Below are positions 1 to 5,665 of a stretch of DNA of 9,439 bases, piece after piece. The translations under genes were made by a program, and so were the position numbers. Where the stretch lies: contig JALGTS010000020.1 of assembly GCA_029821255.1 (NCBI GenBank), forward strand, positions 1 to 9,439, read 5' to 3'. Positions within the stretch are counted from its first letter, which is position 1; each line of letters opens with the position of its first letter. The notes below the pieces were generated by a model. The model saw only the letters and a program-made list of their open reading frames with translations, was not told where the DNA came from and did not search any database. Source of the stretch: Candidatus Zipacnadia bacterium (GTDB lineage: Bacteria > Armatimonadota > Zipacnadia > Zipacnadales > Zipacnadaceae).

Positions 1-85
1 CGAAAGCTGTAGTCACTTCTTCCTGATGCAGATCCAATCCCGGCAGCTCCGAAAATCCAGTCCCCCCGATAATGCCGATGGACAT
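1..85 (-). CDS. MTAP/PNP-family nucleoside phosphorylase, N-terminal fragment
   Basis: Only the first 28 codons are inside the window; the rest lies beyond base 1. The visible N-terminus contains IGIIGGTGF (residues 3-11), the glycine-rich phosphate-binding start of 5'-methylthioadenosine / methylthioinosine phosphorylases and related family-2 purine nucleoside phosphorylases. In that family the Ser/Thr of GG(S/T)G (here T9) contacts phosphate. Members cleave methylthioadenosine (or a related purine nucleoside) with phosphate to give the base and a sugar 1-phosphate, in cytosolic methionine and purine salvage. The ATG at 85-83 is preceded by the strong Shine-Dalgarno GGAGGTGA (101-94) at 8 nt. 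The gene follows obg on the same strand after 82 bp with no convincing terminator between, so it probably belongs to the same transcript. Whether it prefers MTA, MTI or another nucleoside cannot be told from this fragment. Confidence 0.8.
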   Translation of the reverse strand, partial: MSIGIIGGTGFSELPGLDLHQEEVTTAF

Positions 86-167
86 TGCGAGGTTCACCTC
101 CGGACTTCAGATATGCAGTATTTCATCTTTGCTGGTAGGGTTTCCTTCAGCATACAGTGCTGCCGTA

Positions 168-1445
168 TCATAGTTGGTATTCCAGCTCAACATCACCAAT
201 AAAGACGGTATCGCCGGGTTGCGCTCCTGCCCGACTTAGTGCCTGAATGACCCCCATCTCTTGCAGTTGTCTGTGCATATGCAGTAGGGCATCTTCGCTG
301 CCCAGATCAGTAAGCTGGATCAGTCGCTCAACCTCACTGCCTCGCACCAAGAAGACGCCTTCAGCGGCACGGAATATCTGCAACGGCCGCTTCTCAGCTT
401 CCGGCATCTGATAGGTTCTTGGCTCGCGCTGGTCCGTCGGGCGCGGCCCTAACTCCTCCAGCTTCTCGACCAAGGCCTGCACGAGCTGGGCCAGTCCTGC
501 ACCGGTGACGGCTGAGATAGGATATGCTGGCATCTGTCGCTCGGCAAAATACTGCTGGCATATCGGCAAGAAAACTTCGCTGTCAGGCAGATCAATTTTG
601 TTCAGCGCGACGACTTGGGGCAGGGCGGCGACCTGCTCGTCGTACGCCGCCAGCTCCGCATTCAAGTGCTCATAATCTTCCAGCGGATCGCGCTGGTCAA
701 CTGCGGCTACATCCAGCATATGCAACAGCAGGCGGGTGCGGCGAATATGGCGCAGAAACCGATCACCCAGGCCCCTGCCGGTATGGGCACCTTTGATCAG
801 TCCTGGCATATCTGCAATAACGAACTGACGCCCTTTTTCTACCTCGACCACGCCCAGTTGTGGCTGGAGGGTGGTAAAGGGATAGTCGGCGATCTTAGGC
901 TGGGCCGCCGACAGGCGCGAGATGAGTGTAGACTTGCCCGCGTTGGGGAACCCGATCACCCCGACATCAGCGATAAGGCGCAGCTCCAAGCGCAGTCGCC
1001 GACTTTCGCCGGGCAGGCCCTGCTCCGCAAAGCGCGGAGTTCGGTGGGTAGCAGTAGCGAAGGCAGCATTGCCCCGGCCCCCCTTGCCACCGCGGGCAGC
1101 GATCAGCCGGTCCCCAGGGACTACCAGATCAGCGACTTGCTGACCGCTCGCCTCGTCGTAGATCACAGTGCCGGGTGGCACAGGGACAAGGCAATCAGCG
1201 CCGTTTTTGCCATCGCGGTTCCTTCCAGCACCGCTCGCACCTGACTCGGCAGAGAATACTGACTCATATTCAAAGTCAAGCAGCGTGTGTAGGCCTGGGT
1301 CAGCCACCAGGATGACATCTCCCCCATCACCGCCATTGCCACCATCAGGCCCCCCTCTGGGTACGAACTTCTCCCGGCGGAAGTGCACCGCACCGTCGCC
1401 GCCGTCGCCAGCCCGTACTTCAATTTGTGCCTCGTCTATGAACAC
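168..1445 (-). CDS. obg: GTPase Obg/CgtA, ribosome assembly GTPase
   Basis: Encodes a 425-aa Obg GTPase, the usual length for the family. Obg binds the 50S subunit, acts in late large-subunit assembly and couples it to the stringent response in the cytosol. The glycine-rich Obg fold occupies about residues 1-158 (AGDGGDGAVHFRREKFVPRG near 12-31). The G domain follows with G1 GFPNAGKST (165-173), the switch I region DYPFTTL (187-193), G3 DMPGLIKGA (212-220), G4 NKID (282-285) and G5 SAVTGAG (311-317). An OCT-type C-terminal domain fills about 355-425 and ends in GDTVFIGDVELEY. The GTG at 1445-1443 was chosen because the protein then begins (V/M)FIDEA as in its relatives, and GGAGGT (1456-1451) lies 5 nt upstream. 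An in-frame ATG at 1472 would place that ribosome site inside the gene. It lies downstream of rplU and rpmA, the classic order, with a stem-loop in the 109-bp gap. Confidence 0.98.
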   Translation of the reverse strand: MFIDEAQIEVRAGDGGDGAVHFRREKFVPRGGPDGGNGGDGGDVILVADPGLHTLLDFEYESVFSAESGASGAGRNRDGKNGADCLVPVPPGTVIYDEASGQQVADLVVPGDRLIAARGGKGGRGNAAFATATHRTPRFAEQGLPGESRRLRLELRLIADVGVIGFPNAGKSTLISRLSAAQPKIADYPFTTLQPQLGVVEVEKGRQFVIADMPGLIKGAHTGRGLGDRFLRHIRRTRLLLHMLDVAAVDQRDPLEDYEHLNAELAAYDEQVAALPQVVALNKIDLPDSEVFLPICQQYFAERQMPAYPISAVTGAGLAQLVQALVEKLEELGPRPTDQREPRTYQMPEAEKRPLQIFRAAEGVFLVRGSEVERLIQLTDLGSEDALLHMHRQLQEMGVIQALSRAGAQPGDTVFIGDVELEYQL

Positions 1446-1489
1446 TACAGACCTCCGCTCAGCAGCCCACAATCAGGTCCACAAACAGA

Positions 1490-1517
1490 ATTGCCGACAC
1501 GCCTTGGTGCCGGCAAT
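1490..1517 (-). terminator. Stem-loop between rpmA and obg, possible attenuator
   Basis: In the minus-strand RNA the arms AUUGCCGGCAC and GUGUCGGCAAU pair over 11 bp (one G-U) around a CAAGGC loop. The plus-strand copy has an A-C mismatch at that pair, so the helix fits the sense of the operon. It is followed by TCTGTTTGT, a weak T-rich tract rather than a clean T run. It lies 37 nt after the rpmA stop. A partial terminator that lowers obg expression relative to the ribosomal proteins, or an RNA-processing/stability stem, would both fit. Full termination is unlikely because obg has no obvious promoter of its own. Confidence 0.5.
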
Positions 1518-1554
1518 CTATCACTTTTCAGGCCATACGTGTGGTATTATGCCG

Positions 1555-1821
1555 CTACGCCTCAACAGATTCAGAAAGCACACTCACATAGGTACGCCCG
1601 CCCCTGCGCTTCTCAAATTGAACCTGGCCAGAGGCCTTAGCAAACAGGGTATCATCGCCCCCCCGGCCCACGTTGATACCGGGATGGAACCTGGTACCAC
1701 GCTGGCGCACCAGGATGCTGCCTGCCTTGACCACCTGCCCAGCATAGCGCTTGACACCCAGCCGTTTGGCTGCGCTGTCACGTCCGTTGCGCGAACTGCC
1801 CATTCCCTTTTTGTGTGCCAT
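1555..1821 (-). CDS. rpmA: 50S ribosomal protein L27
   Basis: Encodes an 88-aa protein starting MAHKKGMGSSRNGRDS, the highly conserved L27 N-terminus that reaches toward the peptidyl-transferase centre of the 50S subunit and helps position tRNA. The body (LGVKRYAGQ at 21-29, GSILVRQRGTRFHPG at 34-48, VGRGGDDTLFA at 51-61) is standard. The ATG at 1821-1819 was chosen over an in-frame TTG two codons upstream because GAGGTGA (1834-1828) lies 6 nt before the ATG and the family starts with MAHK. There is no N-terminal extension of the kind that Firmicutes cleave with the Prp protease, and no prp/ysxB gene lies before it: the gap to rplU is only 37 bp. It is co-transcribed with rplU and obg. Confidence 0.99.
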   Translation of the reverse strand: MAHKKGMGSSRNGRDSAAKRLGVKRYAGQVVKAGSILVRQRGTRFHPGINVGRGGDDTLFAKASGQVQFEKRRGGRTYVSVLSESVEA

Positions 1822-1843
1822 ATCCAATCACCTCAAAATCATC

Positions 1844-1866
1844 AAGCGTAGTAGCTTCCTACGCTT
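1844..1866 (-). other. Stem-loop over the rplU stop codon
   Basis: In the minus-strand RNA AAGCGUAG pairs perfectly with CUACGCUU (8 bp) around a 7-nt loop GAAGCUA. The 5' arm carries the last rplU codons and its TAG stop; the 3' arm ends about 10 nt before the rpmA ribosome site. There is no following T run (GATGATTTTGAGG), so it is not a convincing terminator. It may tune mRNA stability or rpmA translation. Chance formation cannot be excluded. Confidence 0.35.
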
Positions 1867-2170
1867 TGATCTCGTCAATACGTACTGCCGTAAACGCCTG
1901 CCGATGACCGTACTGGCGCTTGTAATTCCTTTTTGGCTTATACTTAAAGACACGAATCTTCGGCCCGCGGCCCTGCTGGACAACTGTACCGGTCACCTGA
2001 GCACCCGCCACATGGGGAGCGCCCACCCGGACTTCGCTGTCCGTTTTCACCATCAGTACTTCGCCGAAGCTGACCTGTTCGCCAACTTCAGCGTCCAGTT
2101 TTTCCAGTATGACGACTTCTTGCGGCACAGCCTTATGCTGGTGACCGCCACTTTGAAATATTGCGTACAT
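1859..2170 (-). CDS. rplU: 50S ribosomal protein L21
   Basis: Encodes a 103-aa L21, the normal length. L21 binds 23S rRNA early in 50S assembly. The N-terminus MYAIFQSGG matches the family MYAI(I/F)xxGG start, and the C-terminal third carries the basic signature GRGPKIRVFKYKPKRNYKR (68-85) and GHRQ (88-91). The N-terminal segment GGHQHKAVPQEV differs from the usual GGKQY-type sequence, which is mild divergence only. The ATG at 2170-2168 is preceded by AGGGGAAG (2183-2176) at 5 nt; longer in-frame starts run back into the promoter and leader. It is the first gene of the leftward rplU-rpmA-obg operon, with its own near-consensus promoter and a leader hairpin that may serve autogenous control. 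Confidence 0.98.
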   Translation of the reverse strand: MYAIFQSGGHQHKAVPQEVVILEKLDAEVGEQVSFGEVLMVKTDSEVRVGAPHVAGAQVTGTVVQQGRGPKIRVFKYKPKRNYKRQYGHRQAFTAVRIDEIKA

Positions 2171-2208
2171 TATCGCTTCCCCTATCATCAAGCCTACAAA
2201 GACACAAC

Positions 2209-2233
2209 TGCAGCCGGGCGCCTCCCGACTGCA
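2209..2233 (-). promoter_or_regulatory. 5' leader hairpin of the rplU mRNA
   Basis: In the minus-strand RNA UGCAGUCGGG pairs with CCCGGCUGCA over 10 bp, including one U-G pair, around the loop AGGCG. On the plus strand that pair is a C-A mismatch, so the helix belongs to the rplU-sense RNA. It starts one base after the predicted transcription start (about 2234) and lies 38 nt before the rplU ATG. Autogenous leader structures are known for L21 operons in other bacteria. Whether this one matches a described L21 leader motif needs a covariance-model search. A simple 5' stabilising hairpin is the alternative. Confidence 0.55.
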
Positions 2234-2240
2234 TAAGCCT

Positions 2241-2269
2241 ATTATAGGCAATATCATCGCCGAAGTCAA
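2241..2269 (-). promoter_or_regulatory. Sigma-70-type promoter of rplU-rpmA-obg
   Basis: Read on the minus strand, TTGACT (2269-2264) and TATAAT (2246-2241) are separated by exactly 17 bp, 11 of 12 hexamer positions matching consensus. The predicted start is an A near 2234, giving a leader of about 64 nt. Such a strong promoter is expected for ribosomal-protein genes. Confidence 0.85.
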
Positions 2270-2313
2270 GTGGACCGCTGGAAGAGGACTATCCGTAGTT
2301 GTCAGCTCCGTGC

Positions 2314-2342
2314 TTTACAGCAATATCCATCCTATGTATGAT
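2314..2342 (+). promoter_or_regulatory. Probable promoter of the phosphodiesterase-hflX unit
   Basis: TTTACA (2314-2319) and TATGAT (2337-2342) lie 17 bp apart on the plus strand, with five of six consensus matches each. The predicted start is an A near 2349, giving a leader of about 48 nt before the ATG at 2397. It points away from the rplU promoter; 44 bp separate the two -35 boxes. No operator is apparent between them. Confidence 0.6.
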
Positions 2343-2396
2343 TATTGGAGCAATAATAATCGCTTCCGCCCACTACCCGGGCCATACAGGGGCGTT

Positions 2397-4076
2397 ATGC
2401 CGCGGATACTTCTAATTGGTATTGACGGATTTAGCCTGGAGCTTGTTCGCCAGTGGGCCGACGACGGCCACCTGCCTCATCTGCGGGAGATGCTGGCAGC
2501 AGGCAGTAGTGGGCTGCTGCGTTCCACCCCTGAGTTCTCCAGCCCCCAGGCCTGGCCCAGCTTGATAACCGGTGTCAATCCCGGTAAACACGGCATATTT
2601 AGCTTTCTGCAGCCAATACCTGGTACCTATCAAGTGCGGCGAATAACCTCAGCCGACATCCAGGTGCCCACCATATTCTCCCTGCTCAGCGCCGCAGGTA
2701 GGCAAGTAGCCTGCCTCAATATTCCCTGCACCTACCCGATGGAGAAACTCAGCGGCATAGGAGTCGCCGGCTGGTTGTGCCCGTCGCTGCGGCATAAGGG
2801 CGCGACTTGGCCGCCGGAGCTGGCTGGTGAGCTGTACCGGCGCTTCGGCAGGTATCCGTTTCACGCTGAGATCAAACATTACGCCCTGCACGGCCGCTAT
2901 GACCAGGCAGTCAAGGTGGCTCTGTCCCAGCTATACAAGAAGTCAGAGATCGGGAAGTACCTGTACCAGCGCCAGAGCTGGGATTTATTTGCCATTGCCT
3001 TCGTGGAAACCGACGCCATCCAGCATTACTTCTGGCACCTGTGCGATCCCAGCCATCCAGCCCACGATCCCAAGCTGGTAAAGCAATGGGGCAATCCGGT
3101 TCTGCGCGTATATCAGGCTATTGATGAGATTATCGGGCAATGGCGAAAGTCGGCCAGTGACGATACCGTCATCATTATCGCCTCCGATCACGGGGCGGCT
3201 ATCTATAATCGCGGGCGCACCTATATGCCGAACCTGCTGCGGGCAGCCAAGCTGACTGTGGATAAGCCACCAAGGCTGGGAAAGGTAGAAGCCCTCGCCG
3301 CTGCTGTGCGGCAAAAGGTAGGCGAGAGACTCCACCAGCTAATACCCAAGGCCGTCAAAATGCGGCTTTATAACAACCCACTGGGGCAAAGAGCAGTAGA
3401 ATCGTTCTTTTCGCAGCGCTTAATTGAGAACGTTGATTGGGAACGGACCCAGGCTTATTCATACTACTGGGAGACCGCGCCGTGGGTAAATCTACGCGGT
3501 CGTCAACCACAAGGAATAGTTGCGCCCGGCGAGCAATATGAACAGGTTCGGGCGCAACTGATCGAGCTGATATCCTCAGCTCAAGATGCTGCTACTGGTC
3601 AGCCGGCTGCCAGGAGGGTGTTCCGACGCGAGGAGCTCTATTCGGGGCCACATCTGGACATCACACCGGATATAGGAGTCTGGTGGAATCAGCAGATTAC
3701 CTTAGAGGGCCCCTTGCTTGCCGACTTCGGCGGCCGCCGCCTCCAGGTGGAGCCAGCTATCCCCGTGCCCGGTATAACCGGCGGACATGCGCCCGATGGG
3801 GCCATAATTGTCCATGGACCGGGAGTACGCAGTGCTACGACGATCGAGCAGGCCCGCATTGAGGATATTGCCCCAACTCTGCTCAGACTGCTGCATCAGC
3901 CAGTGCCTGATTATATAGATGGGGCGGCGCTGAATGAATGTTTCACCAGTGCGCTGCCGGTCAACACTGACGCTGGGGCCGACATCGCGGGTGCCGAGCG
4001 CAGGCAAGGTCCTGTCTATTCGCCCGGCGAAGAGGATGTAATCACGCACCGACTGCGCAATTTGGGGTACCTGTAG
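2397..4076 (+). CDS. Alkaline-phosphatase-superfamily phosphodiesterase / nucleotide pyrophosphatase-like protein
   Basis: A 559-aa cytosolic protein (no signal peptide or membrane segment) of the type I phosphodiesterase/nucleotide pyrophosphatase branch of the alkaline phosphatase superfamily, enzymes that hydrolyse or transfer phosphate esters with two metal ions. The expected ligands are in order: D10 in IGIDGF, the presumed nucleophile S49 in SSPQAWPSLITG (46-59 region) followed by NPGKHGIF (61-68), D206 and H210 in TDAIQHYFW, D264 and H265 in IASDHG, and H464 in GGHAPDG. IEDIAPTLLRLLHQPVPDYIDG (488-509) is the typical family tail, and the protein ends HRLRNLGYL, a C-terminal ending common in this group. 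Ser instead of Thr as nucleophile occurs in relatives with an SPxAW motif. The ATG at 2397 has AGGGG (2388-2392) 4 nt upstream; an in-frame GTG at 2310 would absorb the promoter. It lies 24 bp before hflX and is probably co-transcribed. The substrate cannot be inferred. Confidence 0.9.
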   Translation: MPRILLIGIDGFSLELVRQWADDGHLPHLREMLAAGSSGLLRSTPEFSSPQAWPSLITGVNPGKHGIFSFLQPIPGTYQVRRITSADIQVPTIFSLLSAAGRQVACLNIPCTYPMEKLSGIGVAGWLCPSLRHKGATWPPELAGELYRRFGRYPFHAEIKHYALHGRYDQAVKVALSQLYKKSEIGKYLYQRQSWDLFAIAFVETDAIQHYFWHLCDPSHPAHDPKLVKQWGNPVLRVYQAIDEIIGQWRKSASDDTVIIIASDHGAAIYNRGRTYMPNLLRAAKLTVDKPPRLGKVEALAAAVRQKVGERLHQLIPKAVKMRLYNNPLGQRAVESFFSQRLIENVDWERTQAYSYYWETAPWVNLRGRQPQGIVAPGEQYEQVRAQLIELISSAQDAATGQPAARRVFRREELYSGPHLDITPDIGVWWNQQITLEGPLLADFGGRRLQVEPAIPVPGITGGHAPDGAIIVHGPGVRSATTIEQARIEDIAPTLLRLLHQPVPDYIDGAALNECFTSALPVNTDAGADIAGAERRQGPVYSPGEEDVITHRLRNLGYL

Positions 4077-4100
4077 CAAATAGCGAGGAGGACCAAGGAA

Positions 4101-5408
4101 TTGGCGTTTGACGAAGAGATAATTGTTGGCCGTGAGATCGCACCAGAGCCAGAGCGGGCAGTGCTGGTGGGGATTGAGGATTCTCCGGGTGCCAGTCAGT
4201 CGGCAATGCAGGAGCTGCTGCAACTGGTGCGGGCCGCCGGCGCCTCAGTGGTGGATGTGATTACCCAAACCCGCAGCGAGCCTGACCCGGCTACGTACGT
4301 GGGAAAAGGCAAGCTGGAGGAGATCAAACAGTCCCTGGAGGCTAACGAGGCAGATATGGTAGTCTTCAATGCCACGCTCAAGCCCGCCCAGATCAACAAT
4401 ATTCTGGATGTGCTGGAGAAGTGGAAGGTGCTGGACCGGGTTGAGCTGATTCTGGATGTATTCGCCCAGCACGCCCGCAGCCGTGAAGGTAAGCTCCAGG
4501 TAGAATTGGCCCAACTTACCTATCTGCTGCCGCGACTGGTCGGTCATGGTAAGATGATGTCACGGATCGGCGGAGGCCGCGTGCTGGGTATTGGCGTGCG
4601 CGGGCCTGGCGAGACCAAGCTGGAGACCGACCGCCGGCGGTTGCGCCGTCGCATCACCCATATCCGCCGCGAGCTGGAAGAGGTAAGAAGCCGCCGCAAT
4701 ACCGAGCGCACAGCACGCCACCGCTCAGGACTGCCGACAATCAGTATCGTCGGCTACACTAACGCCGGTAAGTCCAGTCTCCTCAACGCTCTGGTCGGTT
4801 CACAACAAGTTGCCGCTCACGACCGTCTGTTCGAGACCCTTGACCCGACGACCCGTCGGGTAGACTTAGGAGACGGCATTAAGGCGCTGGCCAGCGATAC
4901 TGTCGGTTTTCTGCGCAACTTACCGCCCAATCTGATCGCGGCTTTCCGCTCCACTCTGGAGGAGGTAGTGGAAGCCGATATCATAGTTGAAGTGGTTGAT
5001 GCCAGCAGCCCGGAAGCCCTGGACCAACACCGTGCCAGCCAGGAGATCATCGGGGAACTGAAAGCCCTGGACAAACCCTATGTAGTGGCACTAAACAAGT
5101 GGGATATGGTCGCGGATCCCGAGAGCACCTGGCAACGGCTGAAGCGATTGCCCAATGCGGTGCCCCTATCGGCAACCAACGGGGTCGGACTCGAGGAACT
5201 AAGGAAGTGCTTGCGAGAGCTGGTCCGCAAGCGGCGTACCGTGGCGACGATTCGCCTCCCCTATAACCGCCTGGAGCTGCTGGATATAGCCCACCAGCGA
5301 GGCCAGGTGCTGAGTCAGGAATACCAGCCGGACTACGTGGAAGCGCGGGTCGAAGTAGATCAACAGATGTTTAGCAAGCTGGAGCGGTTCGTCGTAGCAG
5401 AAAGCTGA
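4101..5408 (+). CDS. hflX: GTPase HflX, ribosome-splitting/rescue GTPase
   Basis: Encodes a 435-aa HflX, normal length for the family. HflX binds the 50S subunit near the peptidyl-transferase centre and splits stalled ribosomes under heat or antibiotic stress. The N-terminal HflX domain contains TYVGKGKLEEI (65-75), LILDVFAQHARSREGKLQVE (116-135) and the glycine-rich linker GGGRVLGIGVRGPGETKLE (157-175), followed by a basic helical segment. The G domain has G1 GYTNAGKS (218-225), G3 DTVGF (266-270), G4 NKWD (332-335) and G5 SATNG (357-361), plus a small C-terminal domain. The start is TTG at 4101, supported by the strong GAGGAGG (4085-4091) 9 nt upstream; there is no nearby in-frame ATG. It follows the phosphodiesterase by 24 bp. 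Together with Obg across the divergent promoter this gives two 50S-binding GTPases in one neighbourhood. Confidence 0.97.
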   Translation: MAFDEEIIVGREIAPEPERAVLVGIEDSPGASQSAMQELLQLVRAAGASVVDVITQTRSEPDPATYVGKGKLEEIKQSLEANEADMVVFNATLKPAQINNILDVLEKWKVLDRVELILDVFAQHARSREGKLQVELAQLTYLLPRLVGHGKMMSRIGGGRVLGIGVRGPGETKLETDRRRLRRRITHIRRELEEVRSRRNTERTARHRSGLPTISIVGYTNAGKSSLLNALVGSQQVAAHDRLFETLDPTTRRVDLGDGIKALASDTVGFLRNLPPNLIAAFRSTLEEVVEADIIVEVVDASSPEALDQHRASQEIIGELKALDKPYVVALNKWDMVADPESTWQRLKRLPNAVPLSATNGVGLEELRKCLRELVRKRRTVATIRLPYNRLELLDIAHQRGQVLSQEYQPDYVEARVEVDQQMFSKLERFVVAES

Positions 5409-5665
5409 TCCCGGGGCTGGCTGAGCACGACTAAGTTCTTATGGTAGCTGCTCGTCTGTTATGACCATCACCAATCTGCGTTGCCCGCCGGATTTGTAGG
5501 CAGTGCTGATCCGACCAACCGATGGGATTCTTCACTACCTGACCTCCCCATTTCAGTGAACTCTTCTTCCCGTAGAAGGTATTAGTGCTGTTTATGGTCA
5601 AGACTATAAGCATCATTACGCGGCACAACTAATCAGCCCTTATAGCTCGGTTGAGGTGATTTTGC
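5409..5665 (+). other. Intergenic spacer before the Lon-like gene, weak promoter candidate
   Basis: This is the longest untranslated gap in the window. I find no tRNA, no clear rho-independent terminator for hflX and no convincing small gene. The best promoter guess is TATAAG at 5605-5610 with a poor -35 (TTAGTG, 5582-5587) 17 bp upstream. I see no CIRCE-type inverted repeat. A weak inverted pair, CGGAT and ATCCG around a 15-nt loop near 5490-5515, is probably chance. Confidence 0.4.

Noticed and set aside
615..1244. Long plus-strand open frame of about 209 codons
   Set aside because: It lies entirely antisense to obg, whose product is unmistakable; its translation resembles no family and it lacks a ribosome site.
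1446..1472. Upstream ATG start for Obg
   Set aside because: The Shine-Dalgarno for the GTG start would be internal, and Obg proteins begin at the FIDEA strand.
1168..1851. Plus-strand open frame of about 227 codons spanning obg start, spacer and rpmA
   Set aside because: It is antisense to two clear genes and the product is low-complexity Pro/Ser-rich at its start, as expected from a GC-rich complement.
2310..2396. GTG start extending the phosphodiesterase by 29 residues
   Set aside because: It would overlap the likely promoter, lacks a ribosome site, and family members start just before the IGIDG strand.
2397..2576. Loss of the catalytic nucleophile in the AlkP-like protein because Thr is absent
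   Set aside because: Ser49 occupies the nucleophile position in an SPxAW context seen in active relatives, and all six metal ligands are present.
5409..5665. Possible tRNA, riboswitch or T-box in the spacer
   Set aside because: I see no cloverleaf, no T-loop consensus and no T-box signature; only weak chance-level inverted repeats.
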